Positions 1 to 6,013 of a stretch of 6,425 nt of DNA are shown piece by piece (position 1 is the stretch's first letter; the number at the start of each line of letters is the position of its first letter). The notes below the pieces were generated by a model, which had not been told where the DNA came from, made no database searches, and was given only the letters and a program-made list of their open reading frames with translations. Both the position numbers and the translations under genes were made by a program. The stretch comes from an uncultured Bacillota bacterium (GTDB lineage: Bacteria > Bacillota_I > Bacilli_A > RF39 > UBA660). The DNA is taken from assembly GCA_947165195.1 (NCBI GenBank), contig CAMUZJ010000060.1, positions 1 through 6,425 on the forward strand, written 5' to 3'.

Positions 1-2111
1 AAATTTTGTCTTCCTTTCTTATCTGGTCCTAAAGCTTTTACGATGATTTCATCACCGATACTAACGACATCTTCTACATGTTCTACTCTATCATCCGATA
101 ATTGAGAGATATGTACTAGTCCTTCAGCTCCTGGCCATACTTGTACGAAGCAACCAAATTCTTCTATTTTTACAACTTTTGCTTCGTAGATTTTTCCAAC
201 TTCAATTTCTCTTACGACATTTTCAATCATTGCTCTTGTCTTATCAATAATTTCTTTATCAGAGTGATAGATAATTACTCGTCCATCATCTTCTAATTCT
301 ACTTTTACTGCATTGACATTGGTTACTTCTTTTACGTTAGATGCCTCACATATAATCTTAGTAATCATTTCTCCACCCTTACCAATAACATCTTTTATCT
401 TAGCAGGATTTATCATAAATGTTTCCATCTTAGGAGCATACTTAGATACTTCTTTTCTAGGTTCTTTAATTTGTTTTTCCATTACATCTAGAATTTGTAA
501 TCTAGCTTTTCTTGCTTGTTCCAAAGCTTCTTTTAGGATATCTTCGGTAATTCCTTTAATCTTGATATCCATCTGAAGTGCAGTAATACCATTTCTTGTT
601 CCTGCTACTTTAAAGTCCATATCTCCTAAATGGTCTTCCATTCCTTGAATATCTGTTAAAATGGTATAGTCTTTTCCGTGTGTAATTAGACCCATTGCGA
701 TTCCTGCAACAGGTGCTTTAATTGGTACACCAGCTGCCATTAGGGACATACATCCAGCACAAATACTTGCTTGAGAAGAGGATCCATTCGATTCTAGAAT
801 TTCGGATACTACTCGAATCGTATATGGAAATTCTTCTTCACTAGGAATCACTTGAGCTAAAGCTTTCTCTCCTAAAGCACCATGTCCTATTTCCCTTCTC
901 CCTGGAGCTCCATATCTACCAGTCTCTCCTACTGAAAATTGTGGGAAGTTATAATGTAACATAAATCTCTTTTGGTCTTCTAATCCTAGTCCATCTATAA
1001 TTTGATGTTCATTTAAAGCTCCTAAAGTAGTTGTAGATAAACTCTGTGTTTGTCCTCTAGTAAATAAAGCAGAACCATGGACTCTAGGAAGTAAATCGAT
1101 ATCTGTTGATAGAGGTCTTATCTCATCCATTGCACGACCATCGGCTCTAATTCCTTCTTTTACGACTATATTTCTAAATAAGTTATATTCGATATCACTT
1201 AATACCATATTTACTTTTACTAATAACTCTTTTAATTCTTCTTCTTTTAAAGTATCTTCATACTCACTCGTATAAAGCTCTAATACTTCTTCTTTAATCG
1301 CATCAATTGCGGCATATTTTTCTAACTTATCTTTAATACGTAGAGCTTTATCCATTCTTTCTTCTGTTAGTTCTGTTACTCTATCAATAATTTCTTTTTC
1401 AGGTGTTAGAGTTTCATATTCCATTTTCTCAACACCAATTTCTTTTACTATCTCCTCTTGGAATTTAATTAATTTCTTTACTTCTTTATGTCCAAACATC
1501 AATGCTTCTAACATAATATCTTCGCTTACTTGTTTAGCACTAGACTCTACCATATTAATAGCGTCTTTAGTACCTGCGACTGTCAAATCTAACTCGGATA
1601 CTTCTAATTCTTCTGGGGTTGGATTTACTACAAATTTACCATTTACTCTACCAACCTTTACTCCAGCAATTGGCCCATTAAATGGAATTTTAGAGATTGA
1701 TGTTGCAAGAGATGAGGCAAACATTGCTGTTAACTCTGGAGAACAATCTTGATCTACCGATAATACAGTAGAAATAACTTGTACTTCGTTTTTAAATCCT
1801 TCTGGAAATAATGGACGCATAGGTCTATCAATCATACGAGCTGCAAGAGTTGCTGCCTCACTTGGTCTACCTTCTCTTTTAATAAATCCTCCGGGAATTT
1901 TACCTACTGAATATAGTTTTTCTTGATAATTAACGGTTAATGGGAAAAAGTCAGATAATAGATTAGCTGTTTTTGAAACTACTGCTGCTGCTAAAATTAC
2001 TGTATCGTTATATCTAACAAGTACTGCTCCATCTGCTTGTTTTGCTAATTCTCCATGTTCTACTATCAACTTTCTACCATGAAAATCTAATTCAAATACT
2101 TTCTTTGCCAT
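1..2111 (-). CDS. pnp: Polynucleotide phosphorylase (PNPase), C-terminus cut by the window edge
   Basis: This is a 3'-to-5' exoribonuclease that phosphorolyses RNA to nucleoside diphosphates; family members act as trimers in mRNA decay. The 703 visible codons begin MAKKVFELDFHGRKL and have no internal stop. Domains in order are a first RNase PH domain (about 1-220), a helical linker, a second RNase PH domain (about 310-550), a KH domain with GKGG at 577-580, and an S1 domain from about 635. Active-site features are FTRGQTQ (350-356), the phosphate-binding Ser triplet 444-446, and Asp493, Asp499 and Lys501, matching E. coli Asp486, Asp492 and Lys494. The frame runs off the left edge within S1 at KKGRQN, so only the end of S1 and the tail are missing. 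The start is supported by GAAAGGTGG at 2117-2125, five bases upstream. The KH domain carries an insertion of about ten residues near 593-602. It lies 49 bases downstream of rpsO and is probably transcribed by readthrough. The assignment is secure. Confidence 0.98.
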   Translation of the reverse strand, partial: MAKKVFELDFHGRKLIVEHGELAKQADGAVLVRYNDTVILAAAVVSKTANLLSDFFPLTVNYQEKLYSVGKIPGGFIKREGRPSEAATLAARMIDRPMRPLFPEGFKNEVQVISTVLSVDQDCSPELTAMFASSLATSISKIPFNGPIAGVKVGRVNGKFVVNPTPEELEVSELDLTVAGTKDAINMVESSAKQVSEDIMLEALMFGHKEVKKLIKFQEEIVKEIGVEKMEYETLTPEKEIIDRVTELTEERMDKALRIKDKLEKYAAIDAIKEEVLELYTSEYEDTLKEEELKELLVKVNMVLSDIEYNLFRNIVVKEGIRADGRAMDEIRPLSTDIDLLPRVHGSALFTRGQTQSLSTTTLGALNEHQIIDGLGLEDQKRFMLHYNFPQFSVGETGRYGAPGRREIGHGALGEKALAQVIPSEEEFPYTIRVVSEILESNGSSSQASICAGCMSLMAAGVPIKAPVAGIAMGLITHGKDYTILTDIQGMEDHLGDMDFKVAGTRNGITALQMDIKIKGITEDILKEALEQARKARLQILDVMEKQIKEPRKEVSKYAPKMETFMINPAKIKDVIGKGGEMITKIICEASNVKEVTNVNAVKVELEDDGRVIIYHSDKEIIDKTRAMIENVVREIEVGKIYEAKVVKIEEFGCFVQVWPGAEGLVHISQLSDDRVEHVEDVVSIGDEIIVKALGPDKKGRQN

Positions 2112-2132
2112 AATAACCACCTTTCTTTTATC

Positions 2133-2163
2133 AAAAAAAATAGACACCAAAATAATGTGTCTA
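2133..2163 (-). terminator. Hairpin and U-tract between rpsO and pnp (intrinsic terminator or attenuator)
   Basis: On the minus strand TAGACAC (2163-2157) pairs with GTGTCTA (2147-2141) around a nine-base loop and is followed by eight T residues (2140-2133). This is the classical intrinsic terminator layout. The stem has only seven pairs, three of them G-C, so it is likely leaky, which would let part of the transcription reach pnp. The first three bases of the stem are the rpsO stop codon TAG, so a terminating ribosome would cover the 5' arm. No separate pnp promoter was recognised in the short gap. Confidence 0.75.
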
Positions 2164-2430
2164 CTTTCTTAATCCTAATTTTTTAATTACTTCACGATAA
2201 CTTTGAATATCTTTTTTAGCTAAGTATTGTAACATATTTCTACGTTGTCCTACTTTCTTTAAAAGACCTCTGTTTGAATGAAAATCGTGTTTGTGTACTT
2301 TTAAATGTTCTGTTAAGTTATTGATTTCTTTTGTTAAAATTGCAATTTGTACTTCAGCAGAACCAGTATCTTTTTCGCTTTTAGCAAATTCTTTAATGAT
2401 ACTTGATTTTTCTTCTTTTGTTAATGCCAT
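2161..2430 (-). CDS. rpsO: 30S ribosomal protein S15
   Basis: S15 is a primary binder of the central domain of 16S rRNA at the h20-h21-h22 junction and forms a bridge to the 50S subunit. From the ATG at 2430 the protein is 89 residues, the usual family length, beginning MALTKEEK and ending GLRK. Recognisable blocks are DTGSAEVQIA (21-30) and HKHDFHSNRGLL (46-57), with the conserved RNA-binding His42, Asp49 and Ser52. An in-frame GTG at 2439 would add three residues, but it overlaps the ribosome binding site, so the ATG is preferred. The gene has a strong promoter and a structured leader that may bind S15 itself. It is first in a unit with pnp. The stop codon forms part of the downstream terminator stem. 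Confidence 0.97.
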   Translation of the reverse strand: MALTKEEKSSIIKEFAKSEKDTGSAEVQIAILTKEINNLTEHLKVHKHDFHSNRGLLKKVGQRRNMLQYLAKKDIQSYREVIKKLGLRK

Positions 2431-2438
2431 TATTAACA

Positions 2439-2447
2439 CTTCCTTTC
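2439..2447 (-). promoter_or_regulatory. rpsO ribosome binding site
   Basis: GAAAGGAAG on the minus strand places the AAGGA core about ten bases before the ATG at 2430. Its last G is the first base of the alternative GTG codon at 2439, which rules that codon out as a practical start. Confidence 0.8.
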
Positions 2448-2460
2448 TTATAATTATTCA

Positions 2461-2505
2461 CTGAATACTAAGCGTGAGTCGGAAATTCTCATCCCCTGGT
2501 ATCAG
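2461..2505 (-). promoter_or_regulatory. Structured rpsO leader, candidate S15 autoregulatory element
   Basis: The rpsO 5' untranslated region contains nested pairing. An outer stem pairs CTGATAC (2505-2499) with GTATTCAG (2468-2461), with one bulged U. Inside it GGGGA (2496-2492) pairs with TTTCC (2485-2481) around the loop TGAGAA. TGAG in that loop can also pair with CTCA (2478-2475), giving a small H-type pseudoknot. The inner stem contains adjacent G-C and G-U pairs, the kind of feature S15 recognises in 16S rRNA. Known rpsO leaders in several phyla bind S15 and repress translation, so position and content both fit. The pairing was found by eye, and S15 binding is inference. Confidence 0.55.
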
Positions 2506-2516
2506 CAAGTACTTGT

Positions 2517-2545
2517 ATTATACTATTAAATGATCTAGATTGCAA
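2517..2545 (-). promoter_or_regulatory. rpsO promoter, sigma-A type
   Basis: On the minus strand TTGCAA (2545-2540, four of six consensus bases) is followed by a 17-base spacer and a perfect TATAAT (2522-2517). Transcription should start near 2510, giving a leader of about 80 bases before the rpsO ATG. The predicted start lies inside the ten-base palindrome CAAGTACTTG (2506-2515). Confidence 0.8.
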
Positions 2546-2648
2546 GTAGAAATTAACTTTTATGTAAGTAGAAGACATCTATTTTTTTTATTAAAAAAAT
2601 TTATCTTTAATTTTATAATCTTTCTATCTAAAAGTAATACAAATTTGT

Positions 2649-2676
2649 TTGAATAATACTTAAATCATGATATAGT
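2649..2676 (+). promoter_or_regulatory. pyrH promoter with extended -10
   Basis: TATAGT at 2671-2676 is preceded by TGA, giving an extended -10 (TGATATAGT). A -35 of TTGAAT at 2649-2654 lies 16 bases upstream (TTTGAA one base earlier gives 17). Transcription should start around 2682-2684, within the ribosome binding site region, so the leader is very short. A ten-base palindrome ACAAATTTGT (2639-2648) abuts the -35; whether it binds anything is unknown. Confidence 0.6.
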
Positions 2677-2681
2677 ATTTG

Positions 2682-2689
2682 AGAAGGAG
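2682..2689 (+). promoter_or_regulatory. pyrH ribosome binding site, favours a TTG start
   Basis: AGAAGGAG ends one base before the ATG at 2690, leaving no spacer for that codon. The in-frame TTG at 2699 lies nine bases downstream, a normal distance. The site therefore points to TTG initiation. Confidence 0.7.
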
Positions 2690-2698
2690 ATGAATAAA

Positions 2699-3400
2699 TT
2701 GAAATATAAGAGAATTTTATTAAAATTAAGTGGAGAAGTTCTTGCTGGTGACAAAGGTACTGGTATTGAATTTGATAGAGTTTTAGAACTTGCTAAAGAA
2801 ATTAAAGACTGTGCTGATTTAGGTTGTGAAATTGGTATTGTTGTTGGTGGTGGAAACTTCTGGAGAGGAAAGAGTAATGAGTATATGGACCGTGCTACTT
2901 CTGATTATATTGGAATGATGGGTACTGTTATGAATGCATTGGCCCTAGGAGATGCTTTTAAACAATTAGATGTACCAGTACGTGTTCAAACTGGTGTTGA
3001 AATGAGACAAATTGCTGAATTTTATATTAAGGACCGTGCTATTCGTCATCTTGAAAAGGGACGTGTAGTAGTTTTTGGTTGTGGAACTGGTAGTCCATTT
3101 TTCTCAACAGATACTGCTTCTGCATTACGTGCTGCTGAAATCAAAGCTGATGTGTTAATTAAAGCTACCAAAGTAGATGGTGTTTATGATAAGGATCCTA
3201 AAAAGTATGAGGATGCTAAAATGTATCATGAAATAACATATATTGATGTATTAAATCAAAAGTTACATGTAATGGACTCTACAGCTACTAGTTTATGTAT
3301 GGATGAAGATATTCCAATACACGTTTTTAACGTTAATAAAAAAGGATTATTAAAAAGGATTATTTTAGGAGAAGATATTGGTACAATTGTAAGAAATTAG
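2699..3400 (+). CDS. pyrH: UMP kinase (uridylate kinase)
   Basis: PyrH phosphorylates UMP to UDP with ATP and belongs to the amino-acid kinase fold; the family is hexameric and cytosolic. From the TTG at 2699 the protein has 233 residues. It contains KLSGE (9-13), GGGNFWRG (50-57), the DYIGMMGTVMN segment (69-79), GTGSPFFSTDTAS (129-141) and DGVYDKDP (160-167). The alternative ATG at 2690 would give 236 residues starting MNKL, but it abuts the ribosome binding site. Starting at TTG gives MKYKRILLKLSGE, a typical PyrH N-terminus. The gene stands alone with its own promoter and a terminator after the stop, transcribed divergently from rpsO and convergently with ftsZ. The common tsf-pyrH-frr order is absent here, so frr must lie elsewhere. 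Function is secure; the exact start is probable. Confidence 0.97.
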   Translation: MKYKRILLKLSGEVLAGDKGTGIEFDRVLELAKEIKDCADLGCEIGIVVGGGNFWRGKSNEYMDRATSDYIGMMGTVMNALALGDAFKQLDVPVRVQTGVEMRQIAEFYIKDRAIRHLEKGRVVVFGCGTGSPFFSTDTASALRAAEIKADVLIKATKVDGVYDKDPKKYEDAKMYHEITYIDVLNQKLHVMDSTATSLCMDEDIPIHVFNVNKKGLLKRIILGEDIGTIVRN

Positions 3401-3415
3401 TTTTATCAATATCAC

Positions 3416-3446
3416 AAAAATAGTCCAGAAATATGGACTATTTTTT
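3416..3446. terminator. pyrH intrinsic terminator, probably bidirectional
   Basis: TAGTCCA (3421-3427) pairs with TGGACTA (3434-3440) around the loop GAAATA. The stem is extended by A-T pairs 3416-3420 with 3441-3445. On the plus strand it ends in six T residues (3441-3446), sixteen bases after the pyrH stop. On the minus strand the same hairpin is followed by five T residues, so it can also catch ftsZ transcripts. Confidence 0.85.
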
Positions 3447-3465
3447 ATTTCAATTTATTCACTAT

Positions 3466-3498
3466 AAAAGTCTGTTTTTACCAGACTTTTTCTTTTTT
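3466..3498. terminator. Second hairpin between the convergent pyrH and ftsZ genes
   Basis: AAAAGTCTG (3466-3474) pairs perfectly with CAGACTTTT (3482-3490) around a seven-base loop. It lies just after the ftsZ stop on the minus strand, where the U-tract is only four residues. On the plus strand it is followed by a long T-rich run (3487-3498), so it would be a strong backup terminator for pyrH that reaches the end of ftsZ. Confidence 0.75.
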
Positions 3499-4693
3499 AA
3501 TAATTTGTTTCATCTCTTAAGAATGGAGGCAACTCGTATCTATTTCTTTCTCTATCCTCCGTCTTTTCTTGTGGCTTAATACTATCTAAAATTTCAGCTT
3601 GTAAACCAAAATCGTCTCTTTCTCTAGAAGTAGAGCGTCTTTGCGTTAGTCCACTGTTTGGGAAAGATAAATCTTCTTGTTGTGGTCTTGCATTATTGAT
3701 AGCATTTAATCTTTCTCTTTCTCGTTGCTCTTGTAATTTTTTAGCCTTATCAAATCCTGTTGCAATTACAGTAACAATAACTTCATCACTTAAGTTTTCG
3801 TTAATAACGGAACCAAATATGGTATTAATATCCGTACCTGCTGCTGCTCTTACTACTTCGGCAGCTTGCTCGGCTTCAAATAATGTTAAGTTAACCCCAC
3901 CTGTTATATTAATAATTGCATCGGTTGCTCCTGTAATTGGAATTTCTAGTAATGGGGAAGAAACCGCTTGCTTTGCAGCTTCAATTGCTCTCTCTTCTCC
4001 CATACCGATACCAATACCGATAATAGCATGACCACTCTTTTCCATAACTGCCTTAACATCGGCAAAGTCAAGGTTAACTAAACCAACAACTGCGATTAAG
4101 TCTGAGATAGATTGTACGCTTCGACGTAATACATTATCTACTTCTTTAAATGCTTCTATCATAGGAGTTGTTTTATCAATAATTTCTCTTAATCTATCAT
4201 TTGGAATAATAATCAATGTATCTACATGTTGTCTTAATTCTTCTATACCACCTAAAGCATTCTCCATTCTTCTTTTTCCTTCAAAAGAAAATGGTTTGGT
4301 AACAATAGCTACTGTTAATGCTCCTAAACTTTGTGCAATTTCTGCTATAATTGGTGCTGCACCTGTACCAGTTCCACCACCCATACCAGCAGTTATAAAA
4401 ATCATATCTGCACCTACTAGTGCATCTTCTATTTCTTTTTTAGATTCAAGAGCTGCTTCTTTTCCAATCTCTGGTCTTGCTCCTGCACCTAATCCATCAG
4501 TAAGATTAGAACCTATTTGGATTTTTATATCAGCTTTAGAAGAATTTAATACTTGCAAGTCTGTATTAGCAGCGATAAATTCAACACCTTTAACACCTGA
4601 TTCAACCATTCGGTTAATGGCGTTTCCTCCTCCTCCACCGACACCTACTACTTTAATCTTTGCTAATTGATCCATTTCTAATCCGCCTAACAT
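3497..4693 (-). CDS. ftsZ: Cell division protein FtsZ
   Basis: FtsZ is the tubulin-like GTPase that polymerises into the cytokinetic ring at midcell. The protein has 398 residues, normal for the family. It shows the N-terminal glycine-rich nucleotide loop (VGVGGGGGNA, 16-25), the tubulin signature GGGTGTG (105-111) and the T7 catalytic loop NLDFADV (207-213) with Asp209 and Asp212. The globular core ends near ATGFD (311-315). A charged Arg/Glu/Gln-rich linker (about 316-385) follows. The C-terminus contains ELPPFLR (387-393), a good match to the conserved tail peptide that binds FtsA and other partners. The ATG at 4693 is chosen because AAGGAGG lies seven bases upstream; an internal ATG at codon 7 lacks such a site. 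The gene follows ftsA by 12 bases. All catalytic motifs are present. Confidence 0.98.
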   Translation of the reverse strand: MLGGLEMDQLAKIKVVGVGGGGGNAINRMVESGVKGVEFIAANTDLQVLNSSKADIKIQIGSNLTDGLGAGARPEIGKEAALESKKEIEDALVGADMIFITAGMGGGTGTGAAPIIAEIAQSLGALTVAIVTKPFSFEGKRRMENALGGIEELRQHVDTLIIIPNDRLREIIDKTTPMIEAFKEVDNVLRRSVQSISDLIAVVGLVNLDFADVKAVMEKSGHAIIGIGIGMGEERAIEAAKQAVSSPLLEIPITGATDAIINITGGVNLTLFEAEQAAEVVRAAAGTDINTIFGSVINENLSDEVIVTVIATGFDKAKKLQEQRERERLNAINNARPQQEDLSFPNSGLTQRRSTSRERDDFGLQAEILDSIKPQEKTEDRERNRYELPPFLRDETNY

Positions 4694-4700
4694 AACTCGT

Positions 4701-4708
4701 CCTCCTTA
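4701..4708 (-). promoter_or_regulatory. ftsZ ribosome binding site overlapping the ftsA stop
   Basis: On the minus strand the ftsA stop TAA (4708-4706) shares its two A residues with AAGGAGG (4707-4701), which sits seven bases before the ftsZ ATG. A ribosome ending ftsA would be placed on the ftsZ initiation site, which suggests translational coupling. This is the strongest ribosome binding site in the window. Confidence 0.85.
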
Positions 4709-5938
4709 ATCATACAAATGACCAAATATCTTAGAAATAATATTGTCACTATTTAAAATATTTTCAGTAGATGTTAAAATTTCTAAAGTTTCTTTATCTA
4801 TCATATTATAACTTCTTCCACGCAAAGTTAACTTATCATTAAAATATTTAATAACGCCAAAAGCACTACTGTATTTATTGTGCCTAATGCCTATAGTAGA
4901 AATTTTACAAACCCTAGCTTGTTCCTCAAATAAAGAATTGACTAATTCTCTAAACCCCTCAAGTTCGCTAAGGCCACCTGTTATAATTATATACCGTATT
5001 TCTCTATTTGTTAAGTTTTTTATTTCATTTTTAGAAAGTTTTAAGATTTCATTCAATCTTGCTTCTACAACTTTTGAAATTCCTACTTGAGTAACTTCTT
5101 TATGAGAATTATCCGTACAGATAACATGAATAGATTCTTCTTCCTCTGCTCTATCACTCATCGCTAAAGCAAAATTTTCTTTTATTTTTCTAGCATCTTT
5201 TAAACTAATTCCATAAATATATGCTAAATCCTTATCTACATTTATACTACCTACTGGTAAAACAGAGTTTTTAATCTGTATTCCTTTATTAAAAATAGAA
5301 ATATTGGTAGTTTCTTCCCCAATATTAATAATAGCACCTACTAAACTATCCGTTTCACTATTTTTACTAGTAAAATAATCTCCTGTTGATGTAAATGCTA
5401 CATCTACTGTTTCTACTCCACTCAAACTAATAACATGTAATAATCTATATAGATCCTCTTTTGGAATACTACTGATTACAATCTTTGCTTCTAAAGTTTT
5501 ACCGCTCATTCCTTTTGGATCTTTTATATTTTCTGTATCATCCACAACAAAGCTAATGGGAGTTGCTGTTATAATTTCATTATTTTCTAGTTTATGTCCA
5601 CTGATTGCTTCATTTAATACATTACTAATGTCAGATCCTTCTATTTTTTCTTTATTTGCTACTTCTACACTTCCTACAACAATATCCATTCTACAATTGG
5701 TTGGAGGAATAGCTGCTACCACTTTTGTGATAGAAATTCCTAACATTTGTCCTGTTTTTTCTAAAGCGCTCTTTATACTTTCAATACCAGCTTCCTCATC
5801 TATTATTTTTCCATTTTTGATTCCATTTGATGCTGAAGTAGTAGAAGCTAAAATGTTATATTGATTTTTTATTTTTTCGGCAACTACAATTTTTATACTA
5901 TTAGTACCAAGTTCAATTCCGGTATAAATCTTACTCAA
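4706..5938 (-). CDS. ftsA: Cell division protein FtsA
   Basis: FtsA is the actin-like protein that tethers FtsZ filaments to the membrane and recruits later division proteins. From the TTG at 5938 it has 410 residues; from the ATG at 5956 it has 416. In 416-residue numbering it has the phosphate-1 motif GIELGTNSIK (13-22), the FtsA-specific 1C (SHS2) domain around 80-170, a phosphate-2 region NIGEETTN (211-218) and the adenosine motif IITGGLSELEGF (324-335). The end, NIISKIFGHLYD (405-416), fits the amphipathic membrane-targeting helix. Phosphate-2 is unusual: the common Asp is Asn and two of the expected glycines are Glu. The TTG start is preferred because the promoter -10 lies only nine bases before the ATG, and a GGGAG-containing site lies inside the longer frame. 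ftsZ follows directly, so the two are cotranscribed. Identity is firm; the start is not. Confidence 0.95.
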   Translation of the reverse strand: MSKIYTGIELGTNSIKIVVAEKIKNQYNILASTTSASNGIKNGKIIDEEAGIESIKSALEKTGQMLGISITKVVAAIPPTNCRMDIVVGSVEVANKEKIEGSDISNVLNEAISGHKLENNEIITATPISFVVDDTENIKDPKGMSGKTLEAKIVISSIPKEDLYRLLHVISLSGVETVDVAFTSTGDYFTSKNSETDSLVGAIINIGEETTNISIFNKGIQIKNSVLPVGSINVDKDLAYIYGISLKDARKIKENFALAMSDRAEEEESIHVICTDNSHKEVTQVGISKVVEARLNEILKLSKNEIKNLTNREIRYIIITGGLSELEGFRELVNSLFEEQARVCKISTIGIRHNKYSSAFGVIKYFNDKLTLRGRSYNMIDKETLEILTSTENILNSDNIISKIFGHLYD

Positions 5939-5942
5939 TTTA

Positions 5943-5954
5943 AGACCATCTCCC
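5943..5954 (-). promoter_or_regulatory. Possible ftsA ribosome binding site, favours a TTG start
   Basis: GGGAGATGGTCT on the minus strand contains GGAG and aligns with the extended anti-Shine-Dalgarno complement AAGGAGGTGATC at GGAG, TG and TC. It precedes the in-frame TTG at 5938, with 11 bases from GGGAG to the TTG, which is somewhat long. The ATG at 5956 has only AGG immediately against it and no usable spacer. Confidence 0.5.
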
Positions 5955-5965
5955 ATCCTATAAGC

Positions 5966-5994
5966 ATTATACTATAAGTGAAATGAAAAGAAAA
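5966..5994 (-). promoter_or_regulatory. ftsA promoter with strong -10 and weak -35
   Basis: A perfect TATAAT lies at 5971-5966 on the minus strand. At 17 bases upstream the -35 is only TTTTCT (5994-5989, three of six matches). Transcription would start near 5959, about three bases before the ATG at 5956 and about 21 before the TTG at 5938. The weak -35 suggests either help from an activator or a large share of readthrough from the upstream gene. Confidence 0.5.
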
Positions 5995-6013
5995 GTATCT
6001 TTTATTTCATCTC
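5980..6013 (-). other. Hairpin over the end of the upstream gene and the ftsA -35
   Basis: On the minus strand GAGATGAAA (6013-6005) pairs with TTTCATTTC (5988-5980), nine pairs including one G-U. Inside, AAAAG (6003-5999) pairs with CTTTT (5995-5991) around ATA. The structure begins before the stop codon of the upstream gene and ends in the ftsA promoter. There is no U-tract after it, so it does not look like a standard intrinsic terminator. An mRNA 3'-end stabiliser or chance pairing in AT-rich DNA are both possible. Confidence 0.4.

Noticed and set aside
313..576. Open frame of 87 codons on the plus strand
   Set aside because: It lies wholly antisense to the KH and RNase PH region of pnp and has no ribosome binding site or recognisable motif; it is a shadow of the real gene.
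2581..2600. A/T hairpin read as a terminator
   Set aside because: It has no G-C pairs and lies upstream of both divergent genes, so there is no transcript for it to end.
3696..4670. Two open frames on the plus strand across ftsZ (3696-4031 and 4296-4670)
   Set aside because: Both are antisense to conserved FtsZ sequence, with Ser, Pro, Ile and Ala repeats that mirror FtsZ codons and no initiation signals.
4878..5864. Two open frames on the plus strand across ftsA (4878-5090 and 5556-5864)
   Set aside because: Both are antisense to conserved FtsA sequence and lack ribosome binding sites.
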